Assembly (NCBI RefSeq): GCF_042138895.1
Contig: NZ_JBHIKW010000001.1
Span: 496,001-560,000 of the forward strand
Length of the DNA: 64,000 nt
Reading direction: 5' to 3'
DNA from: Cedecea selenatireducens
GTDB lineage: Bacteria; Pseudomonadota; Gammaproteobacteria; Enterobacterales; Enterobacteriaceae
The notes under the pieces are model-generated. The model was not told the origin of the DNA, did not search any database, and saw only the letters and a program-made list of their open reading frames with translations. Made by a program: the position numbers and the translations under genes. Positions 53,402-62,122 of this stretch are shown here, in pieces (position 1 is the first letter of the stretch; every line of letters starts with the position of its first letter).

Positions 53402-54328
53402 ATGCTGGACGGTATTTCGCTGGACCAACTTCGCACGTTTATTGCCGCCGTCGACGAAGGCAGCTTTTCCGCGGCCGCCCGCAAAATGTATCGGGCCCAG
53501 TCGGTGATAAGCGATTTGATCAGGGGGCTGGAGGCGCAAATTGGCGTGCAGCTGTTCGACCGTTCTGGCCGGTATCCGAAGCTCACGCCCGAGGGTGAAG
53601 TACTGCTGGCCGACGCCCGTGGCATTGTCTCTCGCGTTGATTTTATGAAGGCCCGCGCACGGGGCATGTCGTCAGGGCTGGAATCGGAACTCTCGGTGGT
53701 GGTGGACGTTTTCTTTCCGCTGGAGGCAATGACTTCGGCGGCAAAAGCTTTCCGCGAACAGTTTCCTGGCACGCCGCTGCGCCTGTTTGTTGAGGCGCTT
53801 GGCGGCGGCTATAAGCCCGTGCTTAACGGCAGCGCGGGCATTGGCATTCTCGGTTCACTGCCGGATATGCCCGCATCGTTAACCGGAGAGCGCCTGACCG
53901 GGGTCTCGCTGGTAATGGTCGCCGCTCCCGACCATCCGCTGGCACAGTTCGAAGGCATCGTGCCAAAGTCAGAACTGACCAAACACGTACAGCTGGTGCT
54001 GACCGACCGCTCCGAACTTTCCAAAGGCAAAGAGTTTGGCGTGATGTCCCCTTCCACCTGGCGACTGGGCGATCTGCTGGCCAAACACGCCTTTTTGCTC
54101 GACGGCCTGGGCTGGGGCAGCATGCCGTCACACGTTGTGGAGCGGGATATCAGCGAAGGACGGCTGGTGCGGTTGAACATTGAGGACGTACCGCCGGGCG
54201 GCCTCGCGCTGCCGATGTTTGGCGTCTACCCCATTGCCTCTCCGCCAGGCCCGGCCGGACGCTGGCTGATAGAGCGGCTTAAAAACCTCTGCCCGGCTAA
54301 GCTGGCCGCCAGCCGGCTTAAAGACTAG
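53402..54328 (+). CDS. LysR-family transcriptional regulator
   Basis: A 308-residue LTTR. The N-terminal winged HTH is LDQLRTFIAAVDEGSFSAAA followed by RKMYRAQSVISDLIRGLEAQ, and the C-terminal part is a periplasmic-binding-like effector domain. The gene is divergent from the azoreductase/DoxX pair across 255 bp, so it is likely their regulator, perhaps responding to quinones or other electrophiles. That inference rests on layout alone. Confidence 0.9.
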   Translation: MLDGISLDQLRTFIAAVDEGSFSAAARKMYRAQSVISDLIRGLEAQIGVQLFDRSGRYPKLTPEGEVLLADARGIVSRVDFMKARARGMSSGLESELSVVVDVFFPLEAMTSAAKAFREQFPGTPLRLFVEALGGGYKPVLNGSAGIGILGSLPDMPASLTGERLTGVSLVMVAAPDHPLAQFEGIVPKSELTKHVQLVLTDRSELSKGKEFGVMSPSTWRLGDLLAKHAFLLDGLGWGSMPSHVVERDISEGRLVRLNIEDVPPGGLALPMFGVYPIASPPGPAGRWLIERLKNLCPAKLAASRLKD

Positions 54329-54399
54329 CGGCGAACGATCGGCCGGTGGGCCCCCTTTGGTAACCAGAAAAATTCCTGCCGCCCCGTTCCAAACATCAT

Positions 54400-54418
54400 G
54401 AGATCGATTATCATTCCC
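54400..54418 (+). promoter_or_regulatory. Candidate Fur box upstream of the substrate-binding protein gene
   Basis: GAGATCGATTATCATTCCC matches about 13 of 19 bases of the Fur consensus GATAATGATAATCATTATC, with the ATCATT half intact. It ends 31 bp before the start codon, so iron repression is likely. Confidence 0.6.
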
Positions 54419-54449
54419 TTCCTAAATTTTCCCGTTCTGAAGGTCATCC

Positions 54450-55580
54450 ATGTTCACAGTGTTTACCGCCAAAGCTCGCTGGCTGCTCGCTGCCGTTGCG
54501 TTGCTGAGCTGTGCTGCCCAGGCCGCACCGATTGTTGTTACCGACGTAGCGGGTCGGGAAGTTACGCTGCCGCATCCGGCCAAACGCGTGATGCTGGCGG
54601 ATGCACGAGCCCTGCTAGCGCTCAACATTATTCATCCGAAGGATCCGCTGGAAAATATTATTGCCTGGGATAACTCGCTGAAAACCAAAGCGCCTGACCT
54701 GGCGGATGCCTACGCGAGAAAATTCCCGCAGGTGAGTAAAATCACGATGTTTGAAAATCCGTACTACACGGATTTCAGCGTCGAAAAAGCGGTTACCTTA
54801 CAGCCTGATCTGATCATTTTTGACATCGGCGTGCTGGCTAAGCTGAAGAACAGCGGCGTGCTGAGCCAGCTGGAAAAAGTCGGCATTCCGGTACTGATTA
54901 TCGACTTCCGCCAGCAGCCGCTGACCAATACCCTGCCGAGCATCGAGCTGCTGGGCAAAGTGTTTGATGAGCAGAAAAACGCGGACGCCTTTATTCAGCA
55001 CTACCAGCAGCGGATGAACCTGGTGCGCGAGCGTGTGGCCACGCTGAAACCAGAGCAGCGTCCGAGCGTGTTTATTGAGCGTGCGGCAGGTATTCGCGGC
55101 GATGAATGCTGCCAGACCTTCGGTAAAGGCAGTTACGGCCAGTTTATTGATACCGCCGGCGGCAACAACGTGGGCAGCAAACTGTTCCCGGAAATGAGCG
55201 GCCAGGTAAATACCGAGCAGGTTATCACCAGCAACCCGGACTTCTACCTGATGACCGGTGCCGACTGGAACCGTGGCAACCGCGCGCCTAAAGCGGTACC
55301 GCTGGGTTATATGGCCGACAAAGCCGTGGCCGAGCAAAAGCTTAAAGGGCTAATGAACCGCACCGGAATTAACGTGCTGACGGCAGTCAAAGAGAAACGC
55401 GTCATGGCGATTTACCACCAGTTCTATGACTCCCCGCTGAACTATATTGCGGTAGAAACTATTGCTAAGTTCCTGCACCCGGACCTGTTCAAGGACATCG
55501 ATCCACAGGCCGACATCGAGCAGGTTCACAAGCAGTTTACCGCCCTGGACTACAGCGGCGTCTTCTGGGTTACCCCATAA
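54450..55580 (+). CDS. Periplasmic iron-complex substrate-binding protein (PF01497-like)
   Basis: A 376-residue helical-backbone binding protein of the FecB/FepB/BtuF class. It has a cleaved signal peptide (LLAAVALLSCAAQAAPIVV), VTDVAGREVTLPHPAKRVML at the mature start and the SVEKAVTLQPDLIIF pattern. No permease or ATPase gene is next to it; instead a FecA-like receptor follows after 166 bp, and each gene has its own Fur-like box. It may deliver an iron complex to an ABC importer encoded elsewhere. The ligand cannot be read from sequence. Confidence 0.85.
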   Translation: MFTVFTAKARWLLAAVALLSCAAQAAPIVVTDVAGREVTLPHPAKRVMLADARALLALNIIHPKDPLENIIAWDNSLKTKAPDLADAYARKFPQVSKITMFENPYYTDFSVEKAVTLQPDLIIFDIGVLAKLKNSGVLSQLEKVGIPVLIIDFRQQPLTNTLPSIELLGKVFDEQKNADAFIQHYQQRMNLVRERVATLKPEQRPSVFIERAAGIRGDECCQTFGKGSYGQFIDTAGGNNVGSKLFPEMSGQVNTEQVITSNPDFYLMTGADWNRGNRAPKAVPLGYMADKAVAEQKLKGLMNRTGINVLTAVKEKRVMAIYHQFYDSPLNYIAVETIAKFLHPDLFKDIDPQADIEQVHKQFTALDYSGVFWVTP

Positions 55581-55592
55581 ATCAAAAACATG

Positions 55593-55622
55593 CCGGGCTG
55601 AATCAACAGCTCGGTTTTTTTT
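55593..55622 (+). terminator. Rho-independent terminator after the substrate-binding protein gene
   Basis: CCGGGCTG (55593-55600) pairs with CAGCTCGG (55607-55614) through eight base pairs including one G-T, followed by a run of eight T. It separates this gene from the receptor gene, which therefore needs its own promoter. Confidence 0.9.
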
Positions 55623-55672
55623 GCTTACTTTTTGCCTTATCCCGAATTATTCCGCAACAAAACTATTTACTT

Positions 55673-55691
55673 GAAAATAATTATCATTAAG
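55673..55691 (+). promoter_or_regulatory. Fur box upstream of the FecA-like receptor
   Basis: GAAAATAATTATCATTAAG matches about 14 of 19 bases of the Fur consensus and continues into a second ATTGTCATT half-site at once, as in extended Fur boxes. It lies about 55 bp before the gene. Confidence 0.75.
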
Positions 55692-55746
55692 ATTGTCATT
55701 TCCAAAAAAACTGATAACAACAACCCCATATTCTATAGGAATGATG

Positions 55747-57879
55747 ATGCGCCCCCTTTTTCGTGTCTCTCTCCTGGCAAGCGCGATAGCATTTGCGCTG
55801 CCAGCTCTCGCGGCTGACAAAACCCAAACAGATAAAGCTCCCGCAGAAAAACCTGCTGACGACATTACCGTGGTCGGCAACTGGCTGGATAATCCTGACA
55901 CCAGCACCGTGCTGCTTAACCACCCAGGCGCACGCTCAATCGTCACCGAGCAGCAGCTTCATGAGCAAGGCTCAGAGACGCTTGCCGATGCGTTGAAGGG
56001 CATTCCAGGCGTCCAGGTCCGTGACAGCAACGGTACCGGCGGCAGCGACATTTCTCTCAACGTGGGCATTCGTGGCCTGACCTCTCGCCTGTCTCCACGT
56101 TCCACTATCCTGATGGACGGCGTTCCGCTAGCGGTTGCGCCATACGGCCAGCCACAGCTTTCCATGGCGCCATTGGGCACGGGCAATATTCAATCCATTG
56201 ACGTGGTTCGCGGCGGCGGCGCAGTGCGTTATGGACCGCAAAACGTGGGCGGCGTGATTAACTTCGTTACCCGCGACATTCCAAAAGAGTTCGGCGGCAC
56301 CGTTAGCGCGCAGACTCAGGGCGCCAGCCACGGCGGTCTGAAGACGCTGACCAGCGCGTCCGTGGGCGGCACGGCGGATAACGGCTTTGGTGCAGAGCTG
56401 CTTTACTCCGGCCTGCACGGCCAGGGCTACCGCGAGAGCAACGACAATACCGACATCGACGACTTCATGCTGAAGACGAAATATAACTTCACCGATCGCG
56501 ATGAGCTGCAGGCTAACTTCCACTACTATGAAGCGCAGTCCGGCATGCCGGGCGGCCTGACTACCGCGCAGTATGCGCAGGATCCTTTCCAGTCTGACCG
56601 CCGCTGGGACCGTTTTGAAGGCCGCCGCAAGGACATGTCCTTCAAATACAAGCACACCGAAGACGACAAAAAGCTGGAAGTCCTGACCTACTTCACCGAC
56701 AGCTACCGCAGCAGCGACCTGGAGTACTTCAAGGGCAACAAACGCACGCTGAACTCCGCGCCGCGTAACTACTCGACCTGGGCGATTGAGCCAACCTATT
56801 CCCAGCTGTTCCGCTTCTGGGATATGTCTCACGAGGTCACCCTGGGCTACCGCTACCTGAACGAAACGTCGGACGAGAAGGGTTACCGCACGCCAAAAGC
56901 GTATGACCCGGCGACAACCTTCACCAAACCGGACATGAGCGAGTACTACCAGCACAGCTCCGGCGGTACCGCGGCTAACGCCTTCTATATTGATGATGCG
57001 ATTAACGTCAGCAACTGGACGATTACGCCGGGCCTGCGCTATGAAAGCATCAAAACGCACACCAGTGATTCCTTCCAGAACATCGACCGCGAGAAGACCT
57101 ACAGCGAGCCGCTGCCTTCTATTAGCGTGATGTACCATATGTCTGACGCCTGGAAACTGTTCGCCAACGCCAGCACTTCCTTCGGCAGCATGCAGTACTT
57201 CCAGCTGACCCGTGGCGGCAGCGGCAACCAGCCGGCAGCGGGCCTGACCCCGGAAAAAGCGCATACCTATGAGTTCGGTACCCGCTATGACGATACATCG
57301 CTGAAAGCCGAAGCAACGCTGTTCTACATCGACTTCAACGATCAGCTGCAGTACATCAACAATATCGTGGGCTGGACGAACCTCGGCGCAACCAAGCATC
57401 AGGGTCTCGAACTGGCGCTGAATTACGACCTGAGCGAAGTAAACCGTGCGCTGGACGGCGTGAGCGTGTACACCACCTACACCTATACCAAAGCCACCAG
57501 CGACAAAGGCGACTTCGCCGGTAAAGACCTGCCGTTCTACTCTCGTCAGGTTTACACCGTGGGTACGCGCTACGCGACCGGAAACTGGGTGTGGAATCTG
57601 GACAGCTTTGCTCAGTCTAAACAGAGCTCTCCGGGTACCGGGCCGAACTACATCACCGACGAAAGCGCGGACGGGCAGTTTGGTAACATCGCAGGTTATA
57701 TGGTGTGGAATATGCGCGGCGAGTACGACTTCGGGCCGTCGCTGTCTCACCTGAAGCTGGGTGCCGGGATTAAAAACCTGTTCGATCAGCGTTATTACAC
57801 GCGTTCAAACGACAATAACTCCGGTAAATACGTAGGCGAACCGCGCACCTTCTTCGTGCAGGGTTCTCTGGCGTTCTGA
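55747..57879 (+). CDS. FecA-like TonB-dependent outer-membrane receptor without signalling domain
   Basis: A 710-residue outer-membrane receptor close to FecA in plug and barrel. It shows the signal peptide LLASAIAFALPALA, TonB box DDITVVGNW, the plug with STILMDGVPLAVAPYGQPQL and VVRGGGAVRYGPQNVGGVIN, and the C-terminal barrel strand TFFVQGSLAF ending in Phe. It lacks the N-terminal signalling domain (about 80 residues) that FecA uses to switch on FecIR, so it should be controlled only by Fur. Three ATGs follow AGGA; the third, at 55747, has the best spacing. Likely cargo is a ferric hydroxycarboxylate or siderophore. Confidence 0.9.
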   Translation: MRPLFRVSLLASAIAFALPALAADKTQTDKAPAEKPADDITVVGNWLDNPDTSTVLLNHPGARSIVTEQQLHEQGSETLADALKGIPGVQVRDSNGTGGSDISLNVGIRGLTSRLSPRSTILMDGVPLAVAPYGQPQLSMAPLGTGNIQSIDVVRGGGAVRYGPQNVGGVINFVTRDIPKEFGGTVSAQTQGASHGGLKTLTSASVGGTADNGFGAELLYSGLHGQGYRESNDNTDIDDFMLKTKYNFTDRDELQANFHYYEAQSGMPGGLTTAQYAQDPFQSDRRWDRFEGRRKDMSFKYKHTEDDKKLEVLTYFTDSYRSSDLEYFKGNKRTLNSAPRNYSTWAIEPTYSQLFRFWDMSHEVTLGYRYLNETSDEKGYRTPKAYDPATTFTKPDMSEYYQHSSGGTAANAFYIDDAINVSNWTITPGLRYESIKTHTSDSFQNIDREKTYSEPLPSISVMYHMSDAWKLFANASTSFGSMQYFQLTRGGSGNQPAAGLTPEKAHTYEFGTRYDDTSLKAEATLFYIDFNDQLQYINNIVGWTNLGATKHQGLELALNYDLSEVNRALDGVSVYTTYTYTKATSDKGDFAGKDLPFYSRQVYTVGTRYATGNWVWNLDSFAQSKQSSPGTGPNYITDESADGQFGNIAGYMVWNMRGEYDFGPSLSHLKLGAGIKNLFDQRYYTRSNDNNSGKYVGEPRTFFVQGSLAF

Positions 57880-57885
57880 TAAAGA

Positions 57886-57921
57886 CCCTCACCCTAACCC
57901 TCTCCCTGGAAGGGAGAGGGG
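57886..57921. repeat. REP-like GC-rich hairpin
   Basis: The unit CCCTCACCCTAACCCTCTCC continues into a hairpin: stem CCCTCTCCCT (57898-57907) with AGGGAGAGGG (57911-57920). It is the same family as the pair at 1393-1531. It lies between the convergent FecA-like and ascB genes and may serve as their shared 3' end. Confidence 0.75.
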
Positions 57922-57964
57922 ATTAATAGGTACGACGCTCTCACGCTTTGGTGGGAGGGGAAAA

Positions 57965-59395
57965 CTACTCCAGATCCCCGCCGTTGCTGGCAATCACCTT
58001 CTTATACCAGTGGAACGACTTCTTCGGCGTACGCGCCAGCGTCCCCTTTCCTTCATCATCACGGTCAACGTACACAAAACCGTAGCGCTTGCTCATTTCG
58101 CCGGTTGAAGCCGACACCAGGTCAATACAGCCCCACGAGGTGTAGCCCATGACCGGAATACCGTCCTCAATTGCCTCGCCCATCGCTTTAATGTGCTCGC
58201 GCAGATAGCTGATGCGGTAGTCGTCGTTGATTTCCCCTTTCGCATTCACTTCATCCTTCGCGCCCAGTCCGTTTTCCACCAGGAACAGCGGCTTCTGATA
58301 GCGGTCGTACATCATGTTCATGGTGATGCGCAGGCCGAGCGGGTCAATGCCCCAGCCCCACTGGCTGAAGGTAATGTGCGGGTTTTTGAGCGATTTAATG
58401 ATGTTCGCCGGATTGGTGTTGCCCTCGTTCATGTCTGCCGAAGCGCAGCGTGAGGCGTAATAGCTGAAGGAGACAAAATCGACGGTGTTCTTCAGGATTT
58501 CGTTGTCGCCAGGCTCGGTGACAATCTCAATGCCTTTCTCACGGAACATGCGCGCGGCATAGGCCGGATAAGCCCCACGCGCCTGCACGTCAATAAAGAA
58601 CAGGTTCTCGCGATCTTTCTCCAGCGCCGCCCAAACGTCTTCGGGTTTGCAGCTGTACGGATAGAAATTACCGCCCGCCAGCATGCAGCCAACCTGGTTT
58701 TGCGGGTTAACTTCGTGCGCAATTTTGGTGACCAGCGCGCTGGCGACCAGCTCATGGTGCGCGGCCTGGTACATCACCTGCTCTTTGTTATCACCTGCCT
58801 CAAACACCAGCCCGGCGCCGGAAAACGGGCTGTGCAGCATGATGTTGATTTCGTTGAAGGTGAGCCAGTATTTCACCAGGCCGTCGAACGCTTCAAAGCA
58901 GGTGCGCGCGTAGCGGCTGAAAAACTCCACCATTTTACGGTTACGCCATGAGCCGTATTCCTGCACCAGATGCATCGGCACGTCGAAGTGGCACAGCGTG
59001 ACCAGCGGTTCGATATTGTGCTTTTTGCACTCGGCGAACATATCACGGTAAAACGCGATGCCTTCCGCATTCGGCGTGGTTTCATCGCCTTTAGGGAAAA
59101 TACGGCTCCACGCGATAGAGGTGCGGAAAACGGTAAACCCCATTTCAGCCATCAGCGCGATGTCGTCTTTGTAGCGATGGTAAAAATCTATGGCCTGGTG
59201 GCTGGGGTAGAACTCATCGGCGCGCAGCTCAAACCGCTTGTCCACCCCGAGTTTAACCCCAAGGCGGTTTTCGCCATGCGGGATCATGTCGACGGTACTC
59301 AGCCCCTTCCCGCCTGCCTGATACGCGCCTTCAGCCTGATTAGCCGCAATAGCGCCGCCCCATAAAAATCCTTTTGGAAAAGCTGTCTCAGCCAT
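57965..59395 (-). CDS. ascB: AscB-like 6-phospho-beta-glucosidase (GH1)
   Basis: It hydrolyses phosphorylated aryl-beta-glucosides or cellobiose-type sugars brought in by the PTS permease. The 476-residue (beta/alpha)8 enzyme begins FPKGFLWGGAIAANQAEGAY. The acid/base Glu182 lies in TFNEIN and the nucleophile Glu374 in FLVENGLG. Basic residues near the C-terminus (SASTGEMSKRYGFVYVD) are the phosphate-sugar recognition loop of this subgroup. It follows ascF by 12 bp; ascF and ascB form an operon opposite ascG. Confidence 0.92.
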   Translation of the reverse strand: MAETAFPKGFLWGGAIAANQAEGAYQAGGKGLSTVDMIPHGENRLGVKLGVDKRFELRADEFYPSHQAIDFYHRYKDDIALMAEMGFTVFRTSIAWSRIFPKGDETTPNAEGIAFYRDMFAECKKHNIEPLVTLCHFDVPMHLVQEYGSWRNRKMVEFFSRYARTCFEAFDGLVKYWLTFNEINIMLHSPFSGAGLVFEAGDNKEQVMYQAAHHELVASALVTKIAHEVNPQNQVGCMLAGGNFYPYSCKPEDVWAALEKDRENLFFIDVQARGAYPAYAARMFREKGIEIVTEPGDNEILKNTVDFVSFSYYASRCASADMNEGNTNPANIIKSLKNPHITFSQWGWGIDPLGLRITMNMMYDRYQKPLFLVENGLGAKDEVNAKGEINDDYRISYLREHIKAMGEAIEDGIPVMGYTSWGCIDLVSASTGEMSKRYGFVYVDRDDEGKGTLARTPKKSFHWYKKVIASNGGDLE

Positions 59396-59407
59396 TTTTA
59401 CCTCTGT

Positions 59408-60868
59408 TTAAAGTGTTTTTACTGCATTATCTGGTGGTACAAATGCCGCGCTGCTGCCCTGCTCTTTTGCTTTAGCGTCCTCAACGGGAATGTCTTCAAA
59501 CCCAAGAATAAGCGTAGTAATAAACGAGAGCACCACGGCCAGAATCATTACCGCCACAACCCAAACGATGCTCATCGGGTTGGCCGGGTCAAAAAACTGC
59601 ACGCTGGTGAAAAGCCCCGGAGAGGCCATGGAATGGCTGGCAAGGCCGCCGATACCGGCTACGGCACCGCAAATAAAGCCGCTAATCAGGCAGGCAATCA
59701 GCGGGCGTTTCAGCCGCACCGCCACGCCGTAAAGTGCGGGTTCAGAAATGCCGGCCACAATTGCCGACGCGGCGGCAGCAAGCGCTGTCTGACGCAGTTC
59801 CGGGTTTTTAGTCCGCCAGGCAACGGCCAAAGAGGAGCCGCCGAGCGACAGGTTGGCACCAATTTCAGACGGCATAACCATACCTTCTTTGCCGGTTTCA
59901 GCGATGGTCTGGATAATCGTCGGCGTAAACACGCGGTGCATACCCGTCATCACCAACAGCGGCCATATCGCGCCCATAATGGCAACGGAAAGCCAGCCCA
60001 GGTAGCCGTGCACGGTATACACCAGCGAAGAAATCCCGCTACCGATCCAGATCCCTAAAGGCCCAATCAGTAAAATCGCTATCGGGGCGGAAACCAGCAC
60101 GATCAGCATCGGCTTAAGGAAGTTTTTGGTCACCGCAGGCGTAATATGGTCAATCCATCGTTCGATGTACGACAGCAGCCAGGTCATCACCAACGCGGGA
60201 ATAACGGTATAGGTGTACTTCACGGCAGTCACGGGAATACCCATAAAATCAACCGCCTGCCCCTGCGCCGCTTTTGCCATCAGGTCAATAAATGCCGGAT
60301 GCACCAGCACCCCGGCGATAGCAATCGCCAGCGACATATTGGTTTTAAACTTCACGGCGGCGGAAGCCGCCACCATCACCGGCAGGAAGAAGAAAGCGCC
60401 GTCGCCGATGAGGTTCAGAATAATCAACGTGGAGGAGGTCTTTTCAAACAGCCCGGTCATCGCGAGAATCATCGCCAGCAGCTTCACCATTGAGCCGCCG
60501 ATAATGGCCGGGATAAGCGGAGACATGGTGCCAATCAGCGCGTCCAGAATACCGGCCCCGATACGTTTCAGGGTCAGCTTGCCTTTTGCCCCTGCCTGCG
60601 GCCTGTCTCCGGCCCCTTCCGGCAAATGCTTCAGCACTTCGGCGTAGGCCTGAGAAACCGTATTACCGATGATGACCTGGCACTGCTGGTCGTTCTTTAC
60701 CACGCCCAGCACGCCGGAAATCGCCTTCAGCCTGGCGCTATCGACGCTCGCGTCGTCCCGCAAAACAAAGCGCAACCGCGTCATGCAGTGGGTCACCGCC
60801 ACCACGTTTTCCGCCCCGCCTAAAGCCTCGACAATCTGTCGGGATACTGCCTCGTACTTGTTCGCCAT
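59408..60868 (-). CDS. ascF: AscF-like PTS beta-glucoside-specific IIBC component
   Basis: Inner-membrane permease that imports and phosphorylates beta-glucosides. The 486-residue protein has an EIIB domain with the phosphocysteine Cys28 in AVTHCMTRLRF and an EIIC domain with about ten hydrophobic segments, including GDGAFFFLPVMVAASAAVKF and GISEPALYGVAVRLKRP. No IIA domain is fused, so phosphate must come from another IIA. The start is the ATG at 60868 (MANKYEAVSRQ); the GTG-started frame from 60913 runs into the operator. Confidence 0.93.
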   Translation of the reverse strand: MANKYEAVSRQIVEALGGAENVVAVTHCMTRLRFVLRDDASVDSARLKAISGVLGVVKNDQQCQVIIGNTVSQAYAEVLKHLPEGAGDRPQAGAKGKLTLKRIGAGILDALIGTMSPLIPAIIGGSMVKLLAMILAMTGLFEKTSSTLIILNLIGDGAFFFLPVMVAASAAVKFKTNMSLAIAIAGVLVHPAFIDLMAKAAQGQAVDFMGIPVTAVKYTYTVIPALVMTWLLSYIERWIDHITPAVTKNFLKPMLIVLVSAPIAILLIGPLGIWIGSGISSLVYTVHGYLGWLSVAIMGAIWPLLVMTGMHRVFTPTIIQTIAETGKEGMVMPSEIGANLSLGGSSLAVAWRTKNPELRQTALAAAASAIVAGISEPALYGVAVRLKRPLIACLISGFICGAVAGIGGLASHSMASPGLFTSVQFFDPANPMSIVWVVAVMILAVVLSFITTLILGFEDIPVEDAKAKEQGSSAAFVPPDNAVKTL

Positions 60869-60898
60869 GAGGTGAAACTCTCTTGTTATGATTTCGTA

Positions 60899-60912
60899 GG
60901 TAACCGGTTCCA
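60899..60912. promoter_or_regulatory. Probable AscG operator
   Basis: GGTAACCGGTTCCA contains the symmetric core AACCGGTT and matches 11 of 14 bases of the AscG consensus TGAAACCGGTTTCA. It lies 30 bp before ascF in the ascF/ascG spacer, placed to block ascFB transcription. Confidence 0.75.
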
Positions 60913-60971
60913 CATAATCATGTTTAGTTAAAAATCAGATCACAATGATTATTTTTTTGGTGATCAAATTT

Positions 60972-60987
60972 TGTGATTCATGTCGAA
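60972..60987. promoter_or_regulatory. Possible CRP site between ascF and ascG
   Basis: TGTGA, six bases, then TCGAA shows one good half-site and one degenerate one. CRP activation would fit a PTS sugar operon, but the evidence is motif-only. A second TCACA half lies near 60940. Confidence 0.35.
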
Positions 60988-61060
60988 ATACAGCCTACGC
61001 TGCGTCCCGACGGTGAAATGTGTAAAATGGTCAGAAATGACGAACTTACGGGAAGCCCTC

Positions 61061-62083
61061 ATGTCGACAATGCAGGAAGTGGCGAAAAAAGCAGGCGTGT
61101 CAAAGGCGACCGTTTCGCGCGTGCTGTCCGGGAAAGGCTACGTGAGCGAGGCCACCAAAACGCAGGTTTACCAGGCGATTCAGGAAACGGGCTACCGGCC
61201 AAACCTGCTGGCGCGTAACCTGGCGACCAGCAAATCAGGCTACATTGGCCTGGTGGTGACCAACACCTTGTACAGCGGGAATTATTTTAGCGAACTGCTT
61301 TCCCAGGCCGCGCTAAAGCTGGAGGCCAGCGGGCGGCAGCTGATCCTCGCCGACGGGAAACACAGCGCCCACGAAGAGCAGGCGGCGGTGCAGTTCCTGC
61401 TCGATTTACACTGCGATGCGGTAATCGTTTATCCCCGTTTTCTCAGCGTGGACGAGATGGACGAGCTGATTGAACGGCACAGGCAGCCGATCATGGTGAT
61501 GAACCGTAAGCTGCGCAAACACCAAAGCCACTGTATTTGCTGCGATCATAAAGGCTCCAGCTTCAACGCCACGCGTTATCTGATTGAGCAGGGCCACCGG
61601 GACATTGCTTTTATTACCGGCGTGCTTGATTCTCCGACGGCAAGAGAGCGCCTTGCTGGCTACCGCGAGGCGCTTGAACAGGCGGGGCTGCCGGTGCGAG
61701 AAGCGCTGATTGCCACCGGGAAATGGACGCCCGCCAGCGGCGCTTCTGGCGTTGAACACCTGCTCTCCACGAAGCAGCGCTTCAGCGCCCTGGTCGCCAG
61801 CAACGATGAGATGGCTATCGGCGCCATCAGCAGGCTCGGTCAGGCTGGCCTGTCGGTGCCAGGCGATGTTTCCGTTATCGGCTTTGATAATGTCCCGACC
61901 GGGGCTTTTCTCTCCCCCCCGCTGTCGAGCGTGAAAGAGCCGGTGAGCGAGATGATCCATGAGGTAATTAACCGCCTGACGGCGATGCTGGACGGAGGGT
62001 ATTTTTCAAAAGATAACTTGTACAGTTCAGAGATGATCGTGCGCGAATCCGTAGGGAAAGGTCCTTATTTTCAGCAAAAATGA
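61061..62083 (+). CDS. ascG: AscG-like LacI-family repressor of ascFB
   Basis: A 340-residue LacI/GalR repressor. The N-terminal HTH MSTMQEVAKKAGVSKATVSR continues into VLSGKGYVSE and the hinge YRPNLLARNLATSK; the sugar-binding domain has the SALVASNDEMAIGAI and VIGFDNVPTG stretches. I place the start at the ATG at 61061, behind GGGAAG, since homologues begin MxTMxEVAK; the frame is open upstream to 60980 but without homology. It is divergent from ascFB and close to E. coli AscG throughout. Confidence 0.92.
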   Translation: MSTMQEVAKKAGVSKATVSRVLSGKGYVSEATKTQVYQAIQETGYRPNLLARNLATSKSGYIGLVVTNTLYSGNYFSELLSQAALKLEASGRQLILADGKHSAHEEQAAVQFLLDLHCDAVIVYPRFLSVDEMDELIERHRQPIMVMNRKLRKHQSHCICCDHKGSSFNATRYLIEQGHRDIAFITGVLDSPTARERLAGYREALEQAGLPVREALIATGKWTPASGASGVEHLLSTKQRFSALVASNDEMAIGAISRLGQAGLSVPGDVSVIGFDNVPTGAFLSPPLSSVKEPVSEMIHEVINRLTAMLDGGYFSKDNLYSSEMIVRESVGKGPYFQQK

Positions 62084-62091
62084 GTCAAAGA

Positions 62092-62116
62092 AAAAGGAGC
62101 GAAATTCGCTCCTTTT
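62092..62116. terminator. Bidirectional terminator between ascG and the GlcG-like gene
   Basis: AAAAGGAGCGAA (62092-62103) pairs with TTCGCTCCTTTT (62105-62116), with A-runs and T-runs on both sides, serving both convergent genes. Confidence 0.85.
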
Positions 62117-62122
62117 GATCAT

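Noticed and set aside
56128..57750. Long minus-strand open frame (540 codons) over the FecA-like receptor gene
   Set aside because: Opposite-strand shadow caused by GC-rich codon bias; no domain and no ribosome site, while the plus strand encodes a full TonB receptor.
60899..60912. AACCGGTT as a mobile-element boundary
   Set aside because: It fits the known AscG operator consensus and lies between ascF and ascG; no flanking repeat or transposase is present.
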